Assembly: GCF_015207755.1 (NCBI RefSeq)
Contig: NZ_JADEWH010000008.1
Coordinates: 62,001-126,000, forward strand
Source: Nodularia sp. LEGE 06071
GTDB taxonomy: Bacteria > Cyanobacteriota > Cyanobacteriia > Cyanobacteriales > Nostocaceae
Direction: 5' to 3'
DNA length: 64,000 bases
Positions 1 through 7,610 of the stretch are shown here, piece by piece. Numbering within the stretch: position 1 is the first letter of the stretch; every line of letters starts with the position of its first letter. The notes beneath the pieces are model-generated. The model was not told the DNA's origin. It did not search any database and saw only the letters and a list, made by a program, of their open reading frames with translations. The position numbers and the translations under genes were made by a program.

Positions 1-749
1 TGCTGTTGGGCAAATTGGGGTGTTCCTGGCTGTTCTTGGGCTGGTTTCACCTCTTTGGCGACTGGTTTTGCTCGTTCTACTACAACTGGTGGTGTCAGTT
101 GCAATTGCTCTGCTGACATAGCCAAATCCTGTAAGCTACCAGTGAGATAGTCTTTAAAGCCCTGCACCCTAATTGCTAAATCTTGGGATGTTCCCGCAAA
201 AGTGGTTCGCATTTCATTCCGAATGCGTTCTTGGCGGCGTTCTAGCTGTTCTACAGAAATTTGCAGTGCTTGTTTGCGTTGTTCTAGCTGCACCAGCGAC
301 TCTTGTACAAGTTTTACCAGAGAGGTTTGAGTTTCACTTAGTTGTTCCTGAAGCGTTTTGTAACTCACTTCTAGCTTGGCTATTTCTGCCTTCAGCACTG
401 CTTCTGTGCGTTGTAACTCTGCAACTCTTTCCTCCTCTGGGATGGAGAGCGCATTCTCTGGTGACTCTAACTCCAGTACAGGAGTTTCTGCTTCTAACTC
501 TACAGCGGCAAATTCAACAGTTGACTCTTCGGTGAACTCAATTGCAGAATCTACCACTTCTGCATTAGCAATAATTGGCTCAAGATTGGAATTATTTGGT
601 TGTGTATCAGTTGATGAAGTTGGCGTTTCTGCTTCCAGGACTGACTCTACAGATGAGTTTTCTGGTTTTTCCCGCGTTGGGTTTTCTGCTTCTATTTGTT
701 CCAACCACTCATCAATCTGTTCTGGGGTTTGAGATTCCTCTGGGTTCAT
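1..749 (-). CDS. DUF3086-type coiled-coil protein, N-terminal part (cut by window edge)
   Basis: The minus strand is open from an ATG at 747-749 to the window edge (249 complete codons, no stop), so only the N-terminal part is present. Residues 1-105 are very acidic, low in complexity and rich in E, T, S and P. Residues 105-185 look like a coiled coil (AELQRTEAVLKAEIAKLEV, then heptads rich in L, E and Q). A segment follows with GTSQDLAIRVQGFKDYL and a P/V/E-rich linker. This layout, and the position next to a DUF3119 gene, fits the cyanobacterial DUF3086 family, whose function is unknown. It lies downstream of DUF3119 and the MlaE-like permease on the same strand and may share their transcript. 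The family call is from memory of the motif; the reading frame itself is certain. Confidence 0.72.
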   Translation of the reverse strand, partial: MNPEESQTPEQIDEWLEQIEAENPTREKPENSSVESVLEAETPTSSTDTQPNNSNLEPIIANAEVVDSAIEFTEESTVEFAAVELEAETPVLELESPENALSIPEEERVAELQRTEAVLKAEIAKLEVSYKTLQEQLSETQTSLVKLVQESLVQLEQRKQALQISVEQLERRQERIRNEMRTTFAGTSQDLAIRVQGFKDYLTGSLQDLAMSAEQLQLTPPVVVERAKPVAKEVKPAQEQPGTPQFAQQ

Positions 750-855
750 AAACAATAATGCAATTCCTATGATGCGAATAAATAACTTTCACAAAATATA
801 GTCTAAATTCAAAACCACTCCGCACCGGCTACGCTAACAGAACTTAGAACCACAC

Positions 856-1251
856 TCATATACGTGGACAACGTTCTTCTAGGCAAGATTTTAGGGCTTT
901 GGGGTCAAACAAAATCGGTAAAAAGTGAATGCTGTTAACTTCCTTAAAATAAAATAGGATGGGAATTCTATTCCAGAATATCCGCCAATTTTGCCATTCC
1001 TGGTAGGGAAAGCTGCGAAGTAATTTTTCGCCTCGGTAAATATCTAAGTCTGTAGCAGTAAAGTGTAACCGTATTGTCAGAGTTTGAATTAAAAGAAATA
1101 AACCCAACAATGCAATTACTACTCCTACCCAAAGCTGCACTACCAGTAGTGGAATAGCAGCAATCAGCAACACGATAGGGATATTGTAACTAGGCTGGAG
1201 TTCCACAGTTGATGTGGAATTAGGCGCAAATGAACTTGTCACAGTTTCCAA
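856..1251 (-). CDS. DUF3119 family small membrane protein
   Basis: A 131-residue protein with a short polar N-terminus and a double hydrophobic segment at about residues 24-60, which can form a membrane hairpin. A soluble C-terminal domain follows, with motifs such as FTATDLDIYRGEKLL and PYQEWQNWRIFWNRIPI. The pattern of two membrane helices plus a PH-like domain matches the cyanobacterial and plastid DUF3119 family. No enzymatic role is known. It sits between the MlaE-like permease (upstream) and the DUF3086 gene (downstream), all on the minus strand with short gaps. This suggests a role in membrane or envelope lipid homeostasis, which is inference only. Confidence 0.8.
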   Translation of the reverse strand: METVTSSFAPNSTSTVELQPSYNIPIVLLIAAIPLLVVQLWVGVVIALLGLFLLIQTLTIRLHFTATDLDIYRGEKLLRSFPYQEWQNWRIFWNRIPILFYFKEVNSIHFLPILFDPKALKSCLEERCPRI

Positions 1252-1347
1252 TCCTGTTTTTTAGTAGACATCTATCTTATTTTACGAGTTCGGGGTTCCT
1301 AGTAGAAAACTCCCCACTCCCTACTCCCTACTCCCTACTCCCCAGTT

Positions 1348-2145
1348 TTAAAACCCTTGCAGCAATGCACCCCCTGTTCCCTGAAACATTAACCATGAAA
1401 GAAAGAAGTTGCTGGTAAATATAATCAGCAAGGAAGTAACAACAGCTGTTGTGGTTGATTGTCCCACTCCTTTAGCTCCTCCCTTCGTAGTCAAACCCCA
1501 ACTGCAACCAATCACGGCGATTAACAAGCCAAAGCAACAGGCCTTAATTAAGGCGCTGAGAATGTCCCAAATGCCGACCAAGTTACGAGCCGAGTCTAGA
1601 AATACCGTATCAGCAATACCATAGATATTCGTCGCAATAATTAATCCCCCTAAAATTCCTGTGATCAAAGACAGAAGGGTTAAAATCGGCAGCATTAAGC
1701 AGCAAGCAAGGACGCGAGGGATAACGAGGTAATCAATGGGATCAGTTTTTAAGATAAATAAAGCATCGATTTGCTCGGTTACCCGCATAGTGCCTATTTC
1801 GGCTGCAAAGGCAGAACCAACTCTTCCCGCCAAAACTACTGCGGTGAGGACGGGTGATAATTCTCGTGTCAATGCTACCGCCAGCACTCCGCCCACGAGA
1901 TTAGTAGCGCCAAAGTTAATAAACTCCCGCGCTACCTGAATGGTAAACACTGCGCCCACAAAAACAGCCGTTAACAGGGCAATAAATAGGGAATCTGGGC
2001 CAACAGCTGCCATTTGCTCTAAAGTGTTGCGCCAATTGATTTTTCCCCTCAAGAGGTGAACTATTACTTGTCCACCCAGGAAAATCGCTGCCAGCAGTCG
2101 CTGACTCCATGCTCCTAAACTGGATTTGGATTTAGTCTCACTCAA
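1348..2145 (-). CDS. MlaE/TGD1-type lipid ABC transporter permease
   Basis: 265 residues, the usual length of MlaE permeases. An N-terminal amphipathic region precedes the membrane domain. The family-defining loop is clear at about residues 88-130: ALTRELSPVLTAVVLAGR, then GSAFAAEIGTMRVTEQIDAL. At least four further hydrophobic segments follow. MlaE proteins are the membrane subunit of phospholipid transporters (Mla in Gram-negatives, TGD1 in chloroplasts). They work with an ATPase (MlaF/TGD3) and a substrate-binding MCE protein (MlaD/TGD2), neither of which is in this window. In cyanobacteria the system is expected to move lipids between the plasma and outer membranes. It is followed on the same strand by DUF3119 and DUF3086 genes. 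Confidence 0.9.
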   Translation of the reverse strand: MSETKSKSSLGAWSQRLLAAIFLGGQVIVHLLRGKINWRNTLEQMAAVGPDSLFIALLTAVFVGAVFTIQVAREFINFGATNLVGGVLAVALTRELSPVLTAVVLAGRVGSAFAAEIGTMRVTEQIDALFILKTDPIDYLVIPRVLACCLMLPILTLLSLITGILGGLIIATNIYGIADTVFLDSARNLVGIWDILSALIKACCFGLLIAVIGCSWGLTTKGGAKGVGQSTTTAVVTSLLIIFTSNFFLSWLMFQGTGGALLQGF

Positions 2146-2199
2146 TGTTTTGTGGCTAACTCGGTAACTGCATTAAGAATAGCGGATGTCGGTTGTTTT

Positions 2200-2330
2200 T
2201 AGTCATTAGTCATTAGTCATTAGTCATTAGTCATTGGTCATTGGTCATTGGTCATTGGGAATTCATAATCCCCCCTGCTCCCTGCCTCTTCCCCCCTGCC
2301 TCTTCCCCCACTCCCTACTCCGCAAAACAT
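2200..2330. repeat. heptamer repeats (TTAGTCA/TTGGTCA) and C/T-rich tract
   Basis: At 2200-2258 the heptamers ttagtca and ttggtca are repeated about eight times in tandem, followed by a tract of ccctgctcc/cctcttccc repeats to about 2330. This is the short tandemly repeated repetitive (STRR) DNA of Nostocales. Similar arrays occur at 4080-4130, 33625-33690 and 44704-44810. The rest of the 2146-2613 gap holds no recognisable gene. Confidence 0.85.
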
Positions 2331-2613
2331 TAACTTAATTTAAAGCTCATCTCAGAAACTAAAGTTGCGTAAGTCTTGTTTATATTACATTATTACGAAA
2401 TATTATGGGCTTAAAGCTGTGTTTTGCCAGGGTTTCAGCAGATTTTAGCCTTTTTAAGGTTCAAATTATTTGATTGAACAGGGGGCTGTCTCTTTTAATG
2501 GAAACTTAAGATTTTTGACATATTGTCTGATGAAGAGCGATCGCACCTATTCTGGAAGATGACATCTAGCTTTTTTTCGCGATTATTCACTTTATCAACG
2601 GAGCTTGCTGTAA

Positions 2614-2910
2614 ATGTCTATTTTCACCAACTTTCTCCGCTCCCTGCTCCTGACTATGTTCTTTAGCTTTATTGCTCCCATGTCCTTAGTCGGTGGCGTA
2701 TTATTCCTTTTGCCCCTCATCGGTTACTTTCCCGCTTTACAAGGAGCAACTGAGGCCAGCGCCACTCGGATCATGCATTTTCTCTTCATCTTTGGCAGTG
2801 GTCATCCCCTTCATGGACTTGTCATCATTAGTTTGACTTGTAGTTTCGTCGGGGCGCTATTTGATACTTATGCTTATTATCGGTATCAAATCTTACGCAT
2901 CGACTCCTAA
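2614..2910 (+). CDS. small hypothetical membrane protein
   Basis: 98 residues starting at ATG. Hydrophobic segments at about residues 8-42 (a long one containing FFSFIAPMSLVGGVLFLLPL) and 65-88 suggest two or three membrane helices, with a short basic C-terminus. I do not recognise a named family. The composition and codon use match the neighbourhood, and the HIP1-poor upstream region has no clear ribosome binding site. It is a stand-alone gene between the divergent MlaE gene and sppA. The product is probably a conserved cyanobacterial membrane protein of unknown role. Confidence 0.65.
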   Translation: MSIFTNFLRSLLLTMFFSFIAPMSLVGGVLFLLPLIGYFPALQGATEASATRIMHFLFIFGSGHPLHGLVIISLTCSFVGALFDTYAYYRYQILRIDS

Positions 2911-3244
2911 TGGTGAGAAGACGACTAATCAATATTCTGCCAATCTTTAACCTAGATAGGTACTAGTATTACTGGATTTATCTAATTGACTTGTTTTAAT
3001 AAATATTAATTAAATAATCAATAGTTACTCAATAGTTAAAAACTACTATGCAATTGTTGTCAATAGTCTAGTCTTAATGAAGATTGTAACTTTATATTTC
3101 CATAAAAATACATAGAGAATCTAAAAATTTTATTAAGATTTTCGATAGGATCATGGCTGCTGGTTTTTTTGCACAGAGCGAAGTGCGACGTTTAAGCGCT
3201 GGGCAATTTATATTGAGTGTATTACAGAGGTTTTTTAACTGCTC
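2911..3244. other. AT-rich intergenic region before sppA
   Basis: About 330 bp, strongly AT-rich at 2960-3130 (taattaaataatcaatagtt and similar). It must hold the sppA promoter, but I cannot assign -35/-10 boxes with confidence. The short open frames here look like chance. Confidence 0.5.
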
Positions 3245-4066
3245 ATGGTCTGGCCCTTCAAGTCCAAGTTTCGCAAACAAATTGCCCGGATTGAAATTAC
3301 TGGTGCGATCGCGGGTTCTACTCGCAAGCGCGTATTAGAAGCCCTAAAAACCGTAGAAGAGAGAAAGTTTCCCGCTTTACTCCTACGCATCGATAGTCCT
3401 GGAGGTACAGTTGGAGATTCGCAAGAAATCTACAGCGCCCTCAAGAGGTTACGCAAAAAAATCAAAATCGTTGCCAGCTTTGGCAATATTTCGGCTTCTG
3501 GCGGTGTCTATATTGGCATGGGAGCCGAACACATCATGGCTAACCCTGGTACAATCACCGGGAGTATTGGCGTGATTTTGCGAGGGAATAACTTGGAACG
3601 CTTGCTGGAAAAAATCGGTGTTTCCTTCAAAGTTATCAAGTCTGGCCCTTACAAAGACATTTTGGCATTTGACCGCCAACTGACTTTACCAGAAGAAACC
3701 ATCCTGCAAGAGTTGATTGATATCAGTTATCAGCAGTTTGTCTACACCATCGCCGAGGCGCGTTCTTTGGAAGTAGAAACTGTGAAAACTTTCGCTGATG
3801 GTCGAATTTTTACCGGAGAACAAGCTTTAGAATTAGGCGTTGTAGACCGCCTGGGAACCGAAGAAGATGCACGTTGCTGGACAGCAGAAATGGTGGGTCT
3901 TGATCCTGACAAAGCACCCTGTTATACCCTAGAAGAACGAAAACCTTTATTGAGTCGCGTTCTACCCGGAAGCCGTCAGGTTTCATCAGGACTAGGGGCG
4001 GGAATTAATTGGCTGGAATTTGAAATGTCTACTAGTGGTCTGCCACTGTGGTTATATCGACCATAA
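3245..4066 (+). CDS. sppA: signal peptide peptidase SppA, short form
   Basis: 273 residues, the short SppA type with a single protease domain (S49 family). It degrades cleaved signal peptides in the membrane using a Ser/Lys dyad. The strand motif LLLRIDSPGGTVGDSQEIY (about residues 45-63), the nucleophile motif GNISASGGVYIGMG (about 80-93, Ser in SASGG) and the catalytic lysine motif KSGPYKDI (about 137-144) are all intact. There is no strong N-terminal membrane helix, as in several cyanobacterial SppA2 proteins, so it may be peripheral or cytosolic. A second, E. coli-like thylakoid SppA (SppA1, about 600 aa) exists in many cyanobacteria and is distinct. The start at the ATG directly after ctc is the first in frame. 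The aroH gene follows 89 bp downstream. Confidence 0.92.
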   Translation: MVWPFKSKFRKQIARIEITGAIAGSTRKRVLEALKTVEERKFPALLLRIDSPGGTVGDSQEIYSALKRLRKKIKIVASFGNISASGGVYIGMGAEHIMANPGTITGSIGVILRGNNLERLLEKIGVSFKVIKSGPYKDILAFDRQLTLPEETILQELIDISYQQFVYTIAEARSLEVETVKTFADGRIFTGEQALELGVVDRLGTEEDARCWTAEMVGLDPDKAPCYTLEERKPLLSRVLPGSRQVSSGLGAGINWLEFEMSTSGLPLWLYRP

Positions 4067-4154
4067 AAAATTAACACTCATTGGTCAATAGTCTTTGATT
4101 AATGACCAATGACTCATGACTCATAACTGATGATTAATTAAGGAGGATTTTGGC

Positions 4155-4568
4155 GTGGAGTGGAAAATGCGGGCGATTCGTGGAGCAACAACCGTTTCCG
4201 AAAATACCATTGAAGCGATTGGAGAAGCGGTAACGGAACTTATAGATGAACTAGAACAACGAAATCAAATCCAGCCAGAGGAGATGATTAGTGTGACTTT
4301 CTCAGTGACGCGTGATTTGGATGCGGTTTTTCCGGCGGCGATCGCGCGATCGCGTTCTGGATGGGATAATGTGGCTATGTTGGATGTACAGCAAATGCAC
4401 GTCGAAGGTAGCTTACAGCGTTGCATCCGGTTTCTCATTCACGCTCACCTCCCAGCTTCTACACCAATTAATCATATTTATTTGCGCCAAGCTGCTAAAT
4501 TACGTCCAGATTGGAGTTTATCCCAGCCGTTACAACCATCACAGCACGTAGCTAAGTCAAAAGTTTAA
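4155..4568 (+). CDS. aroH: chorismate mutase, AroH class
   Basis: 137 residues. Converts chorismate to prephenate, the branch step to phenylalanine and tyrosine. It belongs to the trimeric Bacillus-type AroH fold. Recognised by RAIRGATTVSENT near the N-terminus (the active-site Arg of RGATT), the segment SVTFSVTRDLDAVFPA and the C-terminal HIYLRQAAKLRPD (Arg and Tyr of the active site). The start is GTG at 4155, chosen because a strong Shine-Dalgarno AGGAGG at 4141-4146 lies 8 nt upstream; the next ATG (4167) would be too far away. The length matches the family (120-130) with a few extra C-terminal residues. Confidence 0.93.
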   Translation: MEWKMRAIRGATTVSENTIEAIGEAVTELIDELEQRNQIQPEEMISVTFSVTRDLDAVFPAAIARSRSGWDNVAMLDVQQMHVEGSLQRCIRFLIHAHLPASTPINHIYLRQAAKLRPDWSLSQPLQPSQHVAKSKV

Positions 4569-4604
4569 AATACGGCTGTAAATTATAGTAAAAATTAGCA
4601 CGAA

Positions 4605-4889
4605 ATGAGCTATTACAGTGGTGATGCGGCTCAACATACTGCCATTGGTGGGAGAATGTTTACTGAGAGGGGAACTGGTGTTTGCGTAAAGCTAGAGGAT
4701 TTTTTGAGCATTCTCTCCAAGATGGAGCAGCCACTAGTAATTATCACGAGTGAAGGCTATTTCACCAAAATCTATAAATATGTGACAGCATACAAAGGTT
4801 TTGTGTTTTTTGCCGAATCTTTAGACAAATTAGAATTTCGTAGCAATATTGAAGTGATTTACGCTCAAAATCTCTGCACTGATATTTGA
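4605..4889 (+). CDS. small hypothetical protein
   Basis: 94 residues starting at ATG with no clear Shine-Dalgarno. The sequence is mixed alpha/beta with no membrane segment: residues 24-45 (VCVKLEDFLSILSKMEQPL) then a beta-rich half (VIITSEGYFTKIYKYVTAYKGFVFFAE). I do not recognise a family. It starts 36 bp after aroH on the same strand and could be cotranscribed. It ends just before a MITE-like repeat. It could be a cyanobacterial orphan; coding status is likely but not proven. Confidence 0.55.
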   Translation: MSYYSGDAAQHTAIGGRMFTERGTGVCVKLEDFLSILSKMEQPLVIITSEGYFTKIYKYVTAYKGFVFFAESLDKLEFRSNIEVIYAQNLCTDI

Positions 4890-5092
4890 GCCGATACGTT
4901 TTCAAAGTATTGGGCGAATAAAATAGCCCCTCCGCATACCGCAGGCTGTACGCTAATACACAAAGTAAGTCGGCCTGTGCGGACTCATAAAAATTAAACA
5001 TTTCCAACCCGCGCAGGCGGGTTTTGTCTGTGTAGCTGCGACTTCTAGTCGCCAGGATTAGTATGAATTGACACTTTACAAACATTCTCTGA
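4890..5092 (+). repeat. MITE-like palindromic element, copy 1
   Basis: A roughly 200-bp non-coding element. It runs from gttttcaaagtattgggcg, through an inner hairpin AACCCGCgcagGCGGGTT (about 5006-5023) and gtctgtgtagctgcgacttc, to a right end cactttacaaacattctct. Sequence and order of blocks match the minus-strand reading of 6092-6256. The two copies lie in opposite orientation on either side of the 5151-6041 gene. It has no coding capacity. Confidence 0.75.
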
Positions 5093-5150
5093 GCTAAAAA
5101 GGCAAAAGTATGACGATACTTAATTATAAAGGGCAAAAATTCGAGGAAAT

Positions 5151-6041
5151 ATGGCAGTTATTAATTTCATTGATGATCTAAAAGAAATTACCGTACAAAA
5201 ATTATCCCAATTGGGATATCCCGAAATACCAGGAGAGGATTTGGAAACTCTTTTGCTCCGATACCTCAACGTGAGACGGAGAATACCACCAGTTATCTCT
5301 TGGACTATCAAAAAATCTCAAGAGTTAATCAACAAGCCTCTATCCGAAGAAATTAGGAATGGGTTGCAACAATTTATTATAAAGGCAGAATCTGGACAAA
5401 ATTTAAAACCTCATATAAGCACCAAGATAAACGATCCAGACTACAAAGACCTAATGTTTTATGACTGGGAAATCTTCCACTTCCACCTGGGTACTGAACC
5501 TCATCCAACGCAACCCGAATTTGTAGACCGCACCAAAGAACTTTTATTTGCCATTGCTGATATACATTCAAGAATAATGTATTTAATAGATATTCATCCA
5601 CACAAAGGAGGTTGGACCAATCAGGATTTACTAAGAATCATCGAAGAAAACTGGGAGGAGCTGCTAGTTCGAGATACCGTAAGGGGCATTAATGAACTAG
5701 ACCACAACCCCTCTGATAACGATATTGACAGCTTTCGGAAAGCTGGATTAGTTACTCTGGTTCAGACACCTGGTGATCGTGTCCTTTCGCCTATGGGTTC
5801 AGGAATGACAACAGATGGAACCAGTTTTCAAAACATAATGGAGGCGGATTCTATCAGAAGAAGTGTTCGTGAAATTGAGGATTGGTTTATTCAACAAAGG
5901 GAAAAATGGACAATTCACTTCCAAAATAAATATGGCAAGGATTGGAATGATTTACAATTCAAATTAAAATCATTTGAAGAACCAGTAGAAATAGAAGAGT
6001 TAACCACAGGCGAATTCCTTGTCTACAGCAGTCTGAATTGA
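5151..6041 (+). CDS. hypothetical protein with HFHLG motif, possible accessory cargo
   Basis: 296 residues, soluble, not assignable to a named family. An alpha-helical N-terminal half (residues 1-95) precedes a compact region with spaced motifs: DWEIFHFHLG (about 106-115), RTKELLFAIADI (about 127-138), YLIDIHPHKGGWTNQDL (about 144-160) and IIEENWEELL (about 163-172). Clustered His, Arg and Asp of this kind could form a small catalytic site, for example a nuclease or toxin-like fold. This is inference; no catalytic assignment is made. The C-terminal third is charged and probably helical. The gene is flanked by two inverted copies of one MITE-like element (4890-5092 and 6092-6256), which suggests it arrived as cargo or sits in a hot spot. 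The ATG at 5151 has only a weak upstream gagga-like signal. Confidence 0.7.
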   Translation: MAVINFIDDLKEITVQKLSQLGYPEIPGEDLETLLLRYLNVRRRIPPVISWTIKKSQELINKPLSEEIRNGLQQFIIKAESGQNLKPHISTKINDPDYKDLMFYDWEIFHFHLGTEPHPTQPEFVDRTKELLFAIADIHSRIMYLIDIHPHKGGWTNQDLLRIIEENWEELLVRDTVRGINELDHNPSDNDIDSFRKAGLVTLVQTPGDRVLSPMGSGMTTDGTSFQNIMEADSIRRSVREIEDWFIQQREKWTIHFQNKYGKDWNDLQFKLKSFEEPVEIEELTTGEFLVYSSLN

Positions 6042-6091
6042 AAGGTGAGAAAATAAAGTGGGATTACCTCTGATATTTTTTGAGATGTTTA

Positions 6092-6256
6092 AGAGGTTGT
6101 TTGAAAAGTCTAATTTATGACTAACTTGGCGAATAGAAGTCGCGGCTACACAGACGAAACCCGCGCAGGCGGGTTAATTTTTCATTAGTCCACGCAGGTG
6201 GACTTTACTTGTGTAGTAGCGAATTATATTCGCCCAAAACTTTTCAAACAACCTCT
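6092..6256 (-). repeat. MITE-like palindromic element, copy 2
   Basis: Perfect 18-bp terminal inverted repeats: agaggttgtttgaaaagt at 6092-6109 and its complement at 6239-6256. Inside are inverted blocks ggcgaata...tattcgcc and a GC-rich hairpin ACCCGC-gcag-GCGGGT. The whole 165 bp can fold into one long hairpin. Related to 4890-5092 and, more distantly, to 59911-59972. It fills the gap between the unknown gene and crtR and holds no gene. Confidence 0.85.
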
Positions 6257-6288
6257 AAGATTTCCCTCTAATTCTTAAGTGGTAAAGA

Positions 6289-7179
6289 TTATTCGTGATG
6301 ACGATGAAATCTAATTCCTACAAAGATGTCATACACAAATTCAAAAAAGTCTTTTTTCTGCAATAACCCCGATGTCTGAGGACTACCCTTTTCATCCAAT
6401 AACGGCTTCATCGCGTAATAAGCAGGTTGGTAGTTATACCAAGGAATTGAAGGCCATAAATGATGGATGAGGTGGTAATTCTGTCCTAAGATCAGGATAT
6501 TTAGCAGTTTACCAGGATAGACGCGGGCATTTTTCCAGCGATCGCGTTCTGCAAACGGACGATGTGGTAAATAATCAAAAAATAATCCTAGTGCTATCCC
6601 CACCAAAAACGCCGGGATAAACCAAAAATTCAGAATGTAGCCTAAAAAGTGATATTGAATCGAGATATAAAAAATTGTCACCACAATTAAGCGGCTGACG
6701 AACCATTCTAATAGTTCATACTTGCGCCACAGTCGCCGTTGAAAGAAAAACACCTCATGGTATAAAAAACGCACTGCAATCAACCACAACGGCCCCCCTG
6801 TAGAGACGTAATGATCTGGGTCGTTTTTGGGGTCATTGACATGGGAGTGATGCTGTAAATGCACCCGTGTAAATACTGGATAAGCAAAAGCTAATATCAA
6901 AGCGCTACCATGCCCTAACATGGCATTAATCACGCGGTTGCGATGGGCAGATTGATGACAAGCATCGTGAATCACCGTGCCAGCACAATGTAAAGCCAGG
7001 GTGTTAATGGTAAAACACAACCAGTCTGGCCATTGCCATAGCCAGTAACCAAAGTTAGACAACACCAGCATTGTTACCGTGGATAAAAACAGTAACAGTG
7101 TGGGATTAAAATCACCAGGAGGCGCTAAAAATTCCTTGGGCGGGATTTTCAGTGACTTCTGTGCCTCCAATGTGAGCAT
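6289..7179 (-). CDS. crtR: beta-carotene hydroxylase CrtR
   Basis: 296 residues, the standard length of cyanobacterial CrtR, a di-iron membrane hydroxylase that makes zeaxanthin from beta-carotene (and contributes to other xanthophylls). All histidine boxes of the desaturase/hydroxylase superfamily are present: HDACHQSAH (about residues 71-79), HLQHHSH (about 107-113) and QNYHLIHHLWP (about 234-244), plus PHRPF near residue 207. Hydrophobic stretches before and between the boxes give about four to six membrane helices. It acts in thylakoid or plasma membrane. Another fatty-acid desaturase-like hydroxylase cannot be excluded, but the N-terminal PPKEFLAPPGDFNPT and overall pattern favour CrtR. 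It is divergent from pyk. Confidence 0.88.
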   Translation of the reverse strand: MLTLEAQKSLKIPPKEFLAPPGDFNPTLLLFLSTVTMLVLSNFGYWLWQWPDWLCFTINTLALHCAGTVIHDACHQSAHRNRVINAMLGHGSALILAFAYPVFTRVHLQHHSHVNDPKNDPDHYVSTGGPLWLIAVRFLYHEVFFFQRRLWRKYELLEWFVSRLIVVTIFYISIQYHFLGYILNFWFIPAFLVGIALGLFFDYLPHRPFAERDRWKNARVYPGKLLNILILGQNYHLIHHLWPSIPWYNYQPAYYAMKPLLDEKGSPQTSGLLQKKDFFEFVYDIFVGIRFHRHHE

Positions 7180-7610
7180 TTGTAACTCCTTCTTTGATCA
7201 AACACTAAGAATATACGATAAAGATGAGCTGATCATAAACTTTTGTAAGTTGTTATTTAGCAATATTTAACTTTATCTTTGCTGAAGAGTAGATGAATAG
7301 CGCTATGATTCCAGACGAGAGATAAGTTTTTGCTGATCAGTAGGATGTGCGAGGCAAGCATCAAAAAGTTGATGGAAAAATCTCTACTCAGCAGGATGTG
7401 ACCAAGTTTGGTGTACGATATCTACTCTATCTCACAACTCTTGGGAAATGTTAACCAGGGGAAAATAAATAATTACGGCTCAAAGTGACTCTCACACCCC
7501 CATTCATCCTCTGCCTTTGTTGGTTATGGATATAGCAGTGACTGAAAACGAAACGCCCCTTAACTTACTATGAATCTCTAGATAGAGATAGCCCCCTAGA
7601 ATCAGCCCCT
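7180..7610. promoter_or_regulatory. divergent intergenic region crtR/pyk
   Basis: 430 bp between two divergent genes, so it must carry both promoters. I see no gene, no strong hairpin and no confident operator. A near-palindrome gtacgatatctac at about 7412-7424 resembles an NtcA site but has a 7-nt rather than 8-nt spacer, so I do not call it. Confidence 0.4.

Noticed and set aside
376-732. Plus-strand Ser-rich frame near the left edge
   Set aside because: Shadow of the acidic, Glu-rich DUF3086-like gene on the minus strand.
2200-2258. Heptamer arrays as CRISPR
   Set aside because: Units are 7 bp with no spacers; no cas genes.
7412-7424. NtcA-like palindrome upstream of pyk
   Set aside because: Spacer of 7 instead of 8 and no matching -10 box.
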